Source: Dysgonomonas mossii DSM 22836
GTDB lineage: Bacteria; Bacteroidota; Bacteroidia; Bacteroidales; Dysgonomonadaceae
Length of the DNA stretch: 64,000 nucleotides
Direction: 5' to 3'
Assembly: GCF_000213575.1 (NCBI RefSeq)
Contig: NZ_GL892007.1
Coordinates: forward strand, 310,001-374,000
Shown: piece after piece, positions 18,815 to 26,768 of the stretch
Numbering within the stretch: the first letter of the stretch is position 1
How the letters are laid out: each line of letters opens with the position of its first letter
Program-made: the position numbers and the translations under genes
The notes under the pieces: generated by a model
Seen by the model: the letters and a program-made list of their open reading frames with translations, nothing else
Database searches by the model: none
Told to the model about the DNA's origin: nothing

Positions 18815-18850
18815 TATAAATATTTATCAATAAGAGAATCTTTTTATTAA

Positions 18851-18898
18851 GTTAATCCGTATCGCAAAGTATCATTGCTTTGCGATACCGGTATTAAC
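18851..18898 (-). other. Strong intercistronic hairpin between stalk and anchor genes
   Basis: Perfect 11-bp stem (GTATCGCAAAG 18859-18869 with its complement 18878-18888, 8-nt loop), extended by an outer GTTAAT/ATTAAC pairing (18851-18856, 18893-18898). There is no T-run after it on the minus strand, so it is not a standard terminator. It may protect the 3' end of the abundant stalk mRNA or reduce read-through into the anchor gene. Confidence 0.7.
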
Positions 18899-18919
18899 TA
18901 TTTTCTTTTAATGTTAGAA

Positions 18920-20191
18920 TTATAAAATTTCACTATCCTGAGTATTTTCTGCCCAAGGCTCAACCACTATATCAACTGTAATATTAGTTGGTTTAGAGAT
19001 TTCATGACCCGGGTTATCTATATTGTCTCCACTTTGTCCTAAGCCATTAATTGCAGTAATATTTACTTTGTAAAGATTGTTACGGAAAATATTATAATTG
19101 TGTGCCGGATTCAAATAGGCCTTGTAAAAACAATATCCGTCTTGATAGGTACTCATAGTTGGAGTGATCCCATTTATTGTAGCATCGTAAGCAGCAGCAT
19201 CTGTTTGATCTATAAAATAATATTTAACACCGGCATTTGATACAACATAGAATGTTTGGGGATTAACCGGAGCTGTTTCACTAACCAATCCGCTAGCACC
19301 ATCTCCGGCTATAGCTAATTTCACGACTTTACTTGGTAAGAATTTAGCACGGATAGAAGCATAAGTTGAATATCCTTCAAGGCTCTGAGCAGATGCATTT
19401 TCCAAAGCATACGATACATTTGCTGTTTTAATTGCTGTACCATTTGCATTTACAGCTTTATAACTATTTTCTTTATAAAAATCTGCTAGCGTATTGATTG
19501 GACTAAATGTTGAAGCACTAGGAAGCATATAATACAACTTAGTAATGTTACTTAATGAGAACTGTAAATCGGATACGGTTCCTCCCAATACATTATATTG
19601 CAATCCTGCGCCTTTTTCTACGGCTACCTTTGCTAATAAACGAGATACAGTTGCTGATACTTTATTTGCTGTAGCAGCAGTAGCATCAGTTTCCTCTACA
19701 AAAGTAGGGTTTGACGCAACTTTACTGAACATAGCAAAACCGTTTGCAGGATTCATTAAATCATTTGCGCTTGAAACTTGATATATTGCTGTCAAGCCTC
19801 TACTTGCAACATCTCTTGCTAATTCGTCGGATAAGTTAACACCCACATAGATTTTTTTTGCTCCTACTGTTGTCGCAATTGTCCTGTTAGCTGTGTACTC
19901 ATTATCTGTAGACGAAGAAAAGTCTGAACTAGCCAAACGCTCCCGTTTTTCAAGGACATCGCTATCGTTAAAGATAAAAACATCTACTGAGGTCATCTTA
20001 TTTTCATCCGCAGTAGCATTCATATCTACTGCATAAGTTTTTGGTTGAGCTATCGAAAGAGTAAAAGTTGTAGCTTTACCATTAGGAGTGGGATTTCCAC
20101 CCTTACCTGTTAGGTCATCATCATTGGAGCAACTTGAAAAACCAGCTATCAGAGCTGAAGTTGCAATTAAATAGTTGAAAAATACTTTCAT
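18920..20191 (-). CDS. Mfa1-like fimbrillin, major stalk subunit
   Basis: A 423-residue prefimbrillin with a lipoprotein signal peptide (lipobox FSSC, Cys21). The mature part follows the type V pilin plan: a first strand TTFTLSIAQPKTYAVD, then MTSVDVFIFNDSDVLE, a long beta-rich body, an IFRNNLYKVNIT strand, and a C-terminal strand ITVDIVVEPWAEN, which is the donor strand that inserts into the next subunit. In this pilus class the lipidated N-terminal segment is removed by a trypsin-like protease before assembly. A Lys lies in the QPKTYA stretch, also present in the large tip-like protein. The gene has its own long leader with the shared composite promoter. Confidence 0.88.
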   Translation of the reverse strand: MKVFFNYLIATSALIAGFSSCSNDDDLTGKGGNPTPNGKATTFTLSIAQPKTYAVDMNATADENKMTSVDVFIFNDSDVLEKRERLASSDFSSSTDNEYTANRTIATTVGAKKIYVGVNLSDELARDVASRGLTAIYQVSSANDLMNPANGFAMFSKVASNPTFVEETDATAATANKVSATVSRLLAKVAVEKGAGLQYNVLGGTVSDLQFSLSNITKLYYMLPSASTFSPINTLADFYKENSYKAVNANGTAIKTANVSYALENASAQSLEGYSTYASIRAKFLPSKVVKLAIAGDGASGLVSETAPVNPQTFYVVSNAGVKYYFIDQTDAAAYDATINGITPTMSTYQDGYCFYKAYLNPAHNYNIFRNNLYKVNITAINGLGQSGDNIDNPGHEISKPTNITVDIVVEPWAENTQDSEIL

Positions 20192-20311
20192 TTTTTAAAT
20201 TGTTTTTGAATTAATTAATTATTTATGGATTCTCTCTTTATAAATCATTTATCGAATAAATCTTTTTCGGTTTTTCTGAATCGAGATTATCAATCACTTT
20301 AATTTATAGTA
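20192..20311 (-). other. Long 5' leader of the stalk gene
   Basis: About 120 bases lie between the predicted -7 box and the stalk start codon. The sequence is AT-rich with no reading frame worth naming. A long leader on an abundant surface protein could hold mRNA-level control, but I see no recognisable riboswitch. Confidence 0.4.
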
Positions 20312-20401
20312 CAAAGCTAGGTATATCAGATGAGGATCATTTTATATACCTCATTATAAAAAAGTTAGAATTAGCAGCTAGAATTCTAATACTTTTCTAA
20401 T
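20312..20401 (-). promoter_or_regulatory. Composite operator and -7 box of the fimbrial stalk gene (copy B)
   Basis: On the minus strand ATTAGA occurs at 20401-20396 and 20390-20385 (11-bp period). The inverted TCTAAC follows, ending at 20364, then TATAATGA and a -7 box TAGCTTTG at 20319-20312, which starts exactly 45 bp after the inverted element. Same architecture as at 5089 and 26411. The element drives the stalk gene independently of the upstream DUF3868 gene. Confidence 0.75.
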
Positions 20402-20427
20402 GATTATCAACACATTAACAAAACCGC

Positions 20428-21906
20428 TCATTTATACTTATTATATCGTTCCGCTTTGAGATTATCTTCTAGTTTCATCTGTAACTCATTCAGATTGTGA
20501 TTTGCTTCTGTAACCCCTCCCATTAAAGCTCTCTTGAATAAGTCTTCAGCCTTATCCAAGTCTCCTTCTTTCAAAAAGATGACGCCAAGATTATTTAAAG
20601 AGGATGGATTAGCGCCTGCATTTAACAGATTTCTTTTGGCTAGAGACAATTCATTTATTAAAATAAGAGCAGCACCTGCATTATTATTTGCCGTTTGATC
20701 GCCGGGATAATACTTCGGAATAGTATCAGCTAATATCTCTACAAATTCTTTACTCCCTTCACCATAGCTTTGAGCTATTTCATAAAGTTCGAGTTGATTG
20801 AGTTGTGAGTCTTTTTTTCGAAATAAACTTTTGGCCTGATCAAGTGTATAATCTTTAACCGCCACATTTATATTATATTCAACACGCCTCAACTGAGGAA
20901 ATAATTCGTCCGACATTTGTCTATAAGGAACACCGTTCGCTAGTTTTGTCAGTTCAGATTTGTATCCGTCAGAAATATCTGCATTATCTATAATCTCTAT
21001 TATTTCATTCTTGTATGCAATATTTGATTGAAGTATCAGCTGTTTAAGCCTATCCCAATCTTCAGCAATATTACTTACTCGAAAGGAGCTTTCCGAAAAA
21101 CCAAATTTATCTTTCATATAGTTTTTCAAGGCTATTGCTCGTGTGTAAGATAAACGATCATTCGCAGCATAAGAACCGTCCGGAGAAGCATAACCTTCTA
21201 TAAGTAAGCTTTTGATTCTTAAATCAGAATCATTAATAATACTTTTCACCAAAGCATCTATTTTTTCTAATTCCTTCTGATTATGCCTATATTGCGGAAG
21301 AATAACAGATTTTCCTACCTGAAAATCAAGATACGCCTCGCCCTGTATCTTAAGTATTTTAGATTCAGTTTTTGGCTCTATATAAGAGACTAAAGGATTT
21401 ACCTGATAAGGAGTGTGAGATTGTACTTTTACCTTATTGTTCATCATAAAAGTAAAGAAGTGATTTTCATTTCTACACCCTGTTAGTTCTTGCTTGATTA
21501 CCAAATGTGCACTATCCATCCACATCTCATACGGAACTTTGAAATCATAAGTAAGCAATGTATCTGTAAACTGATTAATGATAATAGTTGTATAGGGAAT
21601 AATATTTTCAACCTTATCTTTATTTAAAGACTTCCATCTTTCGATTAGATTGTATTTCTTATTTCCGGAAATAAGCACATAAGGAAACGCCATAACTGAT
21701 CCATTCGAGAGCAACTGAGGTGTTAAATACATCGCAGTACAATCATTGACAGCACCTGCACGAATATTTACTTTAAAGTATACATGAAGACTATCATTGA
21801 CTTCTTTTACCTCGTTACTTATAAAAATAATTCGTCCCGGATATTCCTTTGCAGAAACACTTAATACAATGATTGTAAATAGTATAAATATTAATATTCG
21901 TTTCAT
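20428..21906 (-). CDS. DUF3868-family fimbrial-locus protein with OmpA-like domain and TPR tail
   Basis: A 492-residue exported protein (signal peptide ending near SVSAKEY). The N-terminal half matches the DUF3868 family found in Bacteroidales fimbrial loci. The middle has an OmpA-like peptidoglycan-binding signature, IEGYASPDGSYAANDRLSYTRA. The C-terminus has TPR-like helices (SLNNLGVIFLKEGDLDKAEDLFKRA). In related loci this protein sits beside a DUF3575 barrel and is thought to help place fimbriae across the envelope. It is followed by the independently promoted stalk gene. Confidence 0.8.
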   Translation of the reverse strand: MKRILIFILFTIIVLSVSAKEYPGRIIFISNEVKEVNDSLHVYFKVNIRAGAVNDCTAMYLTPQLLSNGSVMAFPYVLISGNKKYNLIERWKSLNKDKVENIIPYTTIIINQFTDTLLTYDFKVPYEMWMDSAHLVIKQELTGCRNENHFFTFMMNNKVKVQSHTPYQVNPLVSYIEPKTESKILKIQGEAYLDFQVGKSVILPQYRHNQKELEKIDALVKSIINDSDLRIKSLLIEGYASPDGSYAANDRLSYTRAIALKNYMKDKFGFSESSFRVSNIAEDWDRLKQLILQSNIAYKNEIIEIIDNADISDGYKSELTKLANGVPYRQMSDELFPQLRRVEYNINVAVKDYTLDQAKSLFRKKDSQLNQLELYEIAQSYGEGSKEFVEILADTIPKYYPGDQTANNNAGAALILINELSLAKRNLLNAGANPSSLNNLGVIFLKEGDLDKAEDLFKRALMGGVTEANHNLNELQMKLEDNLKAERYNKYK

Positions 21907-21918
21907 ATGATTTTACTT

Positions 21919-21975
21919 AAGCCTTTCATTAGAGGCTTTAGATATATATTTGTTATGTTTTATTAGTCAAACATA
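21919..21975 (-). promoter_or_regulatory. -7 box and leader hairpin upstream of the DUF3868 gene
   Basis: TATGTTTG (minus strand, 21975-21968) fits the Bacteroidota -7 consensus TAnnTTTG. Between it and the start codon is a 6-bp hairpin, AAGCCT/AGGCTT (21919-21924, 21933-21938). No composite ATTAGA operator is present here. Confidence 0.45.
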
Positions 21976-22025
21976 CGTAGAGGTATGTCTGCTGATTTTT
22001 ATTGACCCTTGATTAATGCAAACTC

Positions 22026-23114
22026 TTACTTAATAAAATAAATCACAGATAATGAAGCCTTAGTGGGTGCAAAGAAGTTTTTGCTCTCGGTGCCTAAAAA
22101 CTTTTTACAACTCTTGCAAGCATATCGATCATAATCAGCATGTAAATAGCCCACTCCAAAATTCCCTTCGAGCGACCAACGTTTAGACATACTCCATTGA
22201 TATCCGTAACTAAATCCAACTCCATATAAGTCTCCTTGCAAACGACTGTTTTTCATATAATCTGAGAATGGAATCCCCGTCAAATTATAATGAGCATAAA
22301 CAGCATGTAATCCGAAGAAGTGACCATTGAAAGGTTCACATAACCAATACCGCATCTCAGGCTGTACAAGTATATGTTTCATATTCTTGTTAACATTAAA
22401 CTCCCATGGATTGTAACTAAAAGACACGTCTAGGCTGTATCTCTCTCCTACTTTAACCTCTGTCCCAAAAGCAATCGAGCTAGTCATATCAAACAACAAG
22501 TTACTTTTTACGGCCCATAGAGGAGTCTTCGCCTGAGTTGGTCTCCAATCTGTCATATTATTCAGAAGATCAACCGTTTTGTTCAAATCCAAAGAATCTT
22601 TTGCGGAGGTTATCGATTTCAAAGTCACATTCTTGCTCTCAGGTAATAATGAAAGATCAAGAGGTATCACTTTTATTTCTTCATTCAACTCTTTGTCCAC
22701 TTCAACAGATAAAGTCGGACTTTCTTTAGTATCATTTATGTGAACAAGGTTTTCTTTTCTTTTCGCAGTTTTGGTCGGAGATAAAAAAATAAGATTCTTC
22801 CGTATAGTATAAGTATAGTCCGTATCTGCCAACAACTGATCTAAAACAGCTTTCAGATCAGCGTCATGCAGTCTAATTGTTATCTTGCGGTTTGTGTTAA
22901 AGTTGGAGTTTACAAAAGCAAAAGAATATTTTGTTTGAGATTCTATCTGAGATAGAATTTCACTCACCGAAATATTTTGCCCTACAACTGTCAGACCATT
23001 CTCCTGTGCTGATAGCGTTGGCAATGTATATAGACAAAGTAAAAAAAATATCGTTTTGAGCATGTAAAGCCTATATCCATACATTAGTGGATACATTTTC
23101 TTATATAATTGCAT
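22026..23114 (-). CDS. STN-domain protein fused to a DUF3575 outer-membrane barrel
   Basis: A 362-residue protein. After a signal peptide (about 18-36) there is an STN (secretin/TonB short N-terminal) domain at about 40-115: ISVSEILSQIESQTKYSFAF, then ITIRLHDADLKAVLDQLL. After a linker the C-terminal half is a DUF3575-type barrel (WAVKSNLLFDMTSSIAFG, AVYAHYNLTG). STN domains of outer-membrane transducers normally touch FecR to release an ECF sigma factor. Here the STN sits on a fimbria-associated barrel, not a TonB receptor, and is encoded 11 bp after a FecR. This makes it a likely signal input for the sigma/FecR pair. A downstream ATG could shorten the N-terminus. Confidence 0.82.
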   Translation of the reverse strand: MQLYKKMYPLMYGYRLYMLKTIFFLLCLYTLPTLSAQENGLTVVGQNISVSEILSQIESQTKYSFAFVNSNFNTNRKITIRLHDADLKAVLDQLLADTDYTYTIRKNLIFLSPTKTAKRKENLVHINDTKESPTLSVEVDKELNEEIKVIPLDLSLLPESKNVTLKSITSAKDSLDLNKTVDLLNNMTDWRPTQAKTPLWAVKSNLLFDMTSSIAFGTEVKVGERYSLDVSFSYNPWEFNVNKNMKHILVQPEMRYWLCEPFNGHFFGLHAVYAHYNLTGIPFSDYMKNSRLQGDLYGVGFSYGYQWSMSKRWSLEGNFGVGYLHADYDRYACKSCKKFLGTESKNFFAPTKASLSVIYFIK

Positions 23115-23125
23115 TTTTTAGTTGG

Positions 23126-24139
23126 TTATTCTGTCTTATTATTACTTATATATACCTTATTATTTTCTATTTTATAGGATAAGCTATTATCCAAGCATCT
23201 GAATATCTCTATTATTTCAGTTAAATTATCCGATTGCTCTATCGTTACCGTATAACTTCTGTTGAGATCGACATCTTTATCAATTTCTACATCAATATCA
23301 AACTCTCGTTTAAGCGTTAAGGCAATTGCTTTTAGTGTTTCATTATTAAATACAATCTTCCCATTCGTCCAATCCGCAATATCTTTAACTACATTTATAT
23401 CCAGATCACGTATGAACCCTTCTTTGGTTGTGTTATTTAATACAAACTGCTGATTCGGTTTTAATTTAAATTCCTTATTGTCAATAGTTCGGATAGCAAT
23501 CGAACCCTTATTTAGTGTTACAACAGTTGATTGGTCGTCAGGATATGCCGATACATTAAATTGGGTTCCAAGGACCTTTACATCTAGATATTTTGTGCGT
23601 ACTATAAATGGTATGTCCTTCTGCCTTGTTACTGATAAATAAGCTTGCCCTTCCAGATTAATAATTCTTGCGCTGTCATTCGAATTTTCATTATATTTAA
23701 TTCTACTCCCCGATTTTACCCATATCTGCGAACCACAAGCTAGCCCTACCTTTTCATGTTTGCCATAAGGGACATCAACGACAACCATCTGATTATCTTT
23801 CTCTTTCTGCACACCATTCGTCAAATTATATATTCCTATCAATAGGACTAAAGGTAAAAACACTACTGCTACACGAAGCCAGTAATAAGGGCGTTGGCTT
23901 ATTCTTTTCTTCTTGTTAAAACCTAGTTTTTTTGTAATCTTTTCATATTCTTGTTTAGAAGATAAATCTTCCTGGTTATCTAATGAATCCCAGAGCCTGT
24001 GCATAGCTTTTTGCTTTTCTTCAGAATTGTCAGGATTAACCAGCCATGCATGTATCTTATCTTCCAACTTCTCGGAGTATCTATTCTCAAAGAACCGGCT
24101 TATAAGCTTATAATATAGCTTAGTTGGTGTATTATCCAT
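23126..24139 (-). CDS. FecR-family anti-sigma factor
   Basis: A 337-residue single-pass membrane protein. An N-terminal cytoplasmic anti-sigma region (about 1-80) precedes a membrane helix (about 86-104). The periplasmic FecR domain has VDVPYGKHEKVGLACGSQIW and INLEGQAYLSV, and the C-terminal domain is DUF4974-like (IADWTNGKIVFNNETLKAIA, ending in IEIFRCLDNSLSYKIENNKV). It would hold the sigma factor encoded upstream until a periplasmic STN domain relays a signal. The next gene carries such a domain. Confidence 0.93.
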   Translation of the reverse strand: MDNTPTKLYYKLISRFFENRYSEKLEDKIHAWLVNPDNSEEKQKAMHRLWDSLDNQEDLSSKQEYEKITKKLGFNKKKRISQRPYYWLRVAVVFLPLVLLIGIYNLTNGVQKEKDNQMVVVDVPYGKHEKVGLACGSQIWVKSGSRIKYNENSNDSARIINLEGQAYLSVTRQKDIPFIVRTKYLDVKVLGTQFNVSAYPDDQSTVVTLNKGSIAIRTIDNKEFKLKPNQQFVLNNTTKEGFIRDLDINVVKDIADWTNGKIVFNNETLKAIALTLKREFDIDVEIDKDVDLNRSYTVTIEQSDNLTEIIEIFRCLDNSLSYKIENNKVYISNNKTE

Positions 24140-24181
24140 TTTCTATTTTTTGTTGAGCTTTACTTTCACGTTCTGTATTAA

Positions 24182-24211
24182 AAACGATCTAGCTTGTATC
24201 TACGCACGGTC
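24182..24211 (-). promoter_or_regulatory. Candidate ECF-sigma promoter of fecR
   Basis: GACCGTGCGT (minus strand 24211-24202), 15 bp, then CGTTT (24186-24182). The same pair with the same 15-bp gap lies upstream of the sigma gene (24923-24894). The extended 5' block agrees at 14 of 16 positions. A -35/-10 pair of this kind ahead of both genes fits autoregulation by the ECF factor. Confidence 0.6.
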
Positions 24212-24277
24212 AAAAAAGTAATTTTCTCTCTTTCGTTACATAATATTCTAATAATATGATCATTGTAAAATTATTTT

Positions 24278-24832
24278 TTAAAAGAAAAATGATAGAACAT
24301 TTCTAATTTTTTTCATTGCTAAACTCAATTGATTTTCGACTGTTCTTTTACTTATCTCTAGCTGTTCGGCTATCCTATCGTTCGGTATCCCTTGAGTCCT
24401 GCTCATCTTATATATAGTTCGCTGCTTTTCAGGCATATTTTCTATCTCCATTTCTACCAACAACATCGTTTCCTTTGCTATATACTCATCCTCAGCGTTT
24501 ACTATGTCTAAGGGTAATACTATTCGTTCATTATAAAATGATTCGCGAATCTGTTTACCTCGGATGTAATCGATCGTTTGTCGATAGGCAATCGTGTATA
24601 TATATGAATCAAAGCCTTTAACACCCTTAGAAGTTATCGTAAACGAATCATGATTCTCCCAAACTTTGACAAATACATTCTGAGTTAGTTCTTCTGCAAC
24701 GTCTACAGACTTGACAAAGCCATTTATGTAATACTTTACTTTCGGAAAATACTTCAGAAATATAGTTTCAAATGCTTTATGGTTCCCTTTTTGTAAAGCT
24801 TCCAATAGTTTGTATGTTATCTGATTCTCCAA
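24278..24832 (-). CDS. ECF RNA polymerase sigma factor (Bacteroidota sigma-70 expansion family)
   Basis: A 184-residue ECF sigma factor. Region 2 includes FETIFLKYFPKVKYYINGFV, AEELTQNVFVKVWENH and the DSYIYTIAYRQTIDYIR segment; region 4 includes MPEKQRTIYKMSRTQGIPNDRIAEQLEISKRTVENQL. No extra domains. It is paired with a FecR anti-sigma (138 bp downstream on the same strand) and heads the fimbrial cluster. In Bacteroidota such pairs usually control SusCD/TonB receptor loci; here the partners are fimbrial genes. Confidence 0.93.
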   Translation of the reverse strand: MENQITYKLLEALQKGNHKAFETIFLKYFPKVKYYINGFVKSVDVAEELTQNVFVKVWENHDSFTITSKGVKGFDSYIYTIAYRQTIDYIRGKQIRESFYNERIVLPLDIVNAEDEYIAKETMLLVEMEIENMPEKQRTIYKMSRTQGIPNDRIAEQLEISKRTVENQLSLAMKKIRNVLSFFF

Positions 24833-24893
24833 AGAATAATTAGATTATTTATAGAAATTAATTGATTTATCATAAATACTCCTCAATAAGAGC

Positions 24894-24923
24894 AAACGAA
24901 TAAGATAGTAGCAACGCACGGTC
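24894..24923 (-). promoter_or_regulatory. Candidate autoregulated ECF promoter of the sigma gene
   Basis: GACCGTGCGT at 24923-24914 (minus strand), a 15-bp gap, then CGTTT at 24898-24894, matching the pair upstream of fecR. The sigma start codon is about 60 bp further on. Confidence 0.6.
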
Positions 24924-25250
24924 TATGAATAAATATTTTACACTTCTTAATGTCCGATTGTCGGTATAAAATGGAATAAGCCCCCCATGACTTTTTCCGA
25001 AGAGAAAAAATCTATACAGTTATATACCGAAAAAATAATATCGGTATTTGGTAGCGTAAACCCTTTTAGAACAAGTGCAAATCTAATTTTCTTAAGAGAG
25101 ATAAGAATATTGCACTTTATGATAAAAACGGCTCGAGAATAAAGCAATATAACATCTAATGCTAAATCAGTATAAATCAGAGCCAAAAGGCGGGTAATAT
25201 ATTTATTGGATAAAGACCAAAATTCATTGAAATAAACTACATGCAGAATA
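24924..25250. other. Intergenic stretch between sigma gene and hydrolase, nothing recognised
   Basis: AT-rich sequence with one unconvincing 79-codon minus-strand frame (24947-25186) that lacks family features. I see no RNA gene or repeat here. The terminator of the hydrolase gene follows. Confidence 0.45.
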
Positions 25251-25254
25251 CAAA

Positions 25255-25285
25255 TGAAAAGCCCATTTCTTCAATGGGCTTTTCA
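25255..25285 (-). terminator. Terminator hairpin of the Ntn hydrolase gene
   Basis: Perfect 12-bp stem (TGAAAAGCCCAT 25255-25266 with its complement 25274-25285, 7-nt loop). The T-rich 3' arm acts as the T-tract on either strand. It lies 12 bp past the hydrolase stop codon. Confidence 0.75.
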
Positions 25286-25296
25286 ATCTTTATTTC

Positions 25297-26340
25297 TTAA
25301 TCATTCACACCCAGAAATTTGAACGGCTGTGAAACCTTGAAGTTATTTATTGTATTTCCATTGTAAGTTTCACCGTTTGCTAAAGATAATTTAAGTACAG
25401 GAGCACCTTTAGACAAGTTCATATCTTGAAGATTTACCCAGAATGTATTCGGAGTCAAACTCGATTCAAAGAAATAAGTCAGATTCTTACTATCCGATAC
25501 AGTTCTCCATTGTGTCGTAGAAATTTCAGGGCTATCGGGTGTAGAAATACCATAAGGAACAGAGGCATTACGAATAACACTGAAAACGCTGGCCACAGCT
25601 AATTTCTCATCTCCTATTTTAGGAAGTGCATCGATATAGAAGCTTGCTCTCGCAAAACGATCGGCAGCACGATTAGTACCCGGAAGAAAAGTCAATCCAC
25701 CAATAGATTTCCAATAGTTATTCAAGGCCAACTGTTTATCATAAGTTGGAGAATTGGTCATTACATTATAGTCCTTGCTATGGTAGATATTAAGCTTTCC
25801 ATCTATATATTCGAAAATAGCGCTATCGCCTGTAGCATCAGAAATAGCAAGGTGTAATGTTGCCAATCTCGAACCATCAGGCATCTTATCAGAAACTACC
25901 TGAAAAGAATTTTTACCTACAAAAGAAACAGCTTCATCCACGGAAGCAAAGTTGTCGAGCATATATTGCACCCAAGCAGCTATAGTTAGTCCCGGCTTGC
26001 TCTTATCCCATGCCGGATATACAGACTCGTTCAACCATAACAAATTTGCAACTAAACCCTTCTCATTCATACCATCGGTACTGGCTATTTCAAAAGCAGA
26101 TGTTACTACACTACCATATTTAGAGGTCCATTTTAAAGAATTGCTTCCAGTCTCTCCACTTCTTTCCATCCCTCTAGGGAAAACCCATATATTACTATGC
26201 ATTTCCGTTTTCCAGTCCATTGTACGACCGGTTACTACCATTCCATTATCTCCGGTATAAACGACACGTGTACATGCATTCGCTTTCGGTATTGTTACCA
26301 AACAGATAAAGCCTACGATAAATAAATAAATTCTTTTCAT
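25297..26340 (-). CDS. Secreted linear amide C-N hydrolase (choloylglycine hydrolase / penicillin V acylase family)
   Basis: A 347-residue Ntn hydrolase. The signal peptide ends in KANA and the next residue is Cys23, which becomes the N-terminal nucleophile after signal cleavage, as in Bacteroides bile-salt hydrolases and penicillin V acylases. Conserved family positions follow: VTGRTMDW (Asp42), GMNEKGLVANLLWLNE, and MTNSPTYDKQLALNNYW (Asn). It cuts amide bonds of bile salts, penicillin V or N-acyl homoserine lactones; the sequence alone does not decide which. Its promoter has the same architecture as those of the efflux operon and fimbrial stalk gene, so they are probably induced together. 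Confidence 0.88.
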   Translation of the reverse strand: MKRIYLFIVGFICLVTIPKANACTRVVYTGDNGMVVTGRTMDWKTEMHSNIWVFPRGMERSGETGSNSLKWTSKYGSVVTSAFEIASTDGMNEKGLVANLLWLNESVYPAWDKSKPGLTIAAWVQYMLDNFASVDEAVSFVGKNSFQVVSDKMPDGSRLATLHLAISDATGDSAIFEYIDGKLNIYHSKDYNVMTNSPTYDKQLALNNYWKSIGGLTFLPGTNRAADRFARASFYIDALPKIGDEKLAVASVFSVIRNASVPYGISTPDSPEISTTQWRTVSDSKNLTYFFESSLTPNTFWVNLQDMNLSKGAPVLKLSLANGETYNGNTINNFKVSQPFKFLGVND

Positions 26341-26410
26341 TTCTTTAATTTTTTAATTGTGATTTAAACTATTTTTGATTTTATAATATTGTTTTCTAAT
26401 TTTGATACTG

Positions 26411-26500
26411 CAAAGGTAGATACTACGACATAAATACATATCAAACAGATCATTATAAAAATATTAGAATTAAAGAGTAGGGCTCTAATCTTTTTCTAAC
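26411..26500 (-). promoter_or_regulatory. Composite operator and -7 box of the Ntn hydrolase (copy C)
   Basis: On the minus strand GTTAGA (26500-26495) and ATTAGA (26489-26484) lie 11 bp apart. The inverted TCTAAT ends at 26463, then TATAATGA, and the -7 box TACCTTTG at 26418-26411 begins 45 bp later. This matches the blocks at 5089 and 20312 in order and spacing. The start codon is about 70 bp downstream. Confidence 0.75.
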
Positions 26501-26768
26501 AATATTCTTTAGAGATAAAAATTTGATTATTCGTAGCAGCTTCTAAAGCGGTATTGAATATCACAAATACAGTACCTCCCAAATATTCTTACTGAAACAT
26601 ACAATAACAAACAATTAGCATCAACTATCGTTAACTTTAATATGGCTATAAAGATGATTTCAGAGCCATAAGCAAAATAGATTACCAGATACCAAAACTT
26701 TGTAGTGATGAAATTCGTTATTACTTTTATCACTTAATAATAAATAGGCAGGTAAATAAATTAGAATA
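26501..26768. other. Intergenic stretch upstream of the ABC transporter, nothing recognised
   Basis: This divergent spacer presumably contains the promoter of the ABC transporter genes. I found no clear TAnnTTTG, sigma-54 or operator element, and no credible small gene. Confidence 0.4.

Noticed and set aside
24947-25186. 79-codon minus-strand reading frame
   Set aside because: AT-rich composition, no family features, no signal peptide or plausible start context; it lies in an intergenic region.
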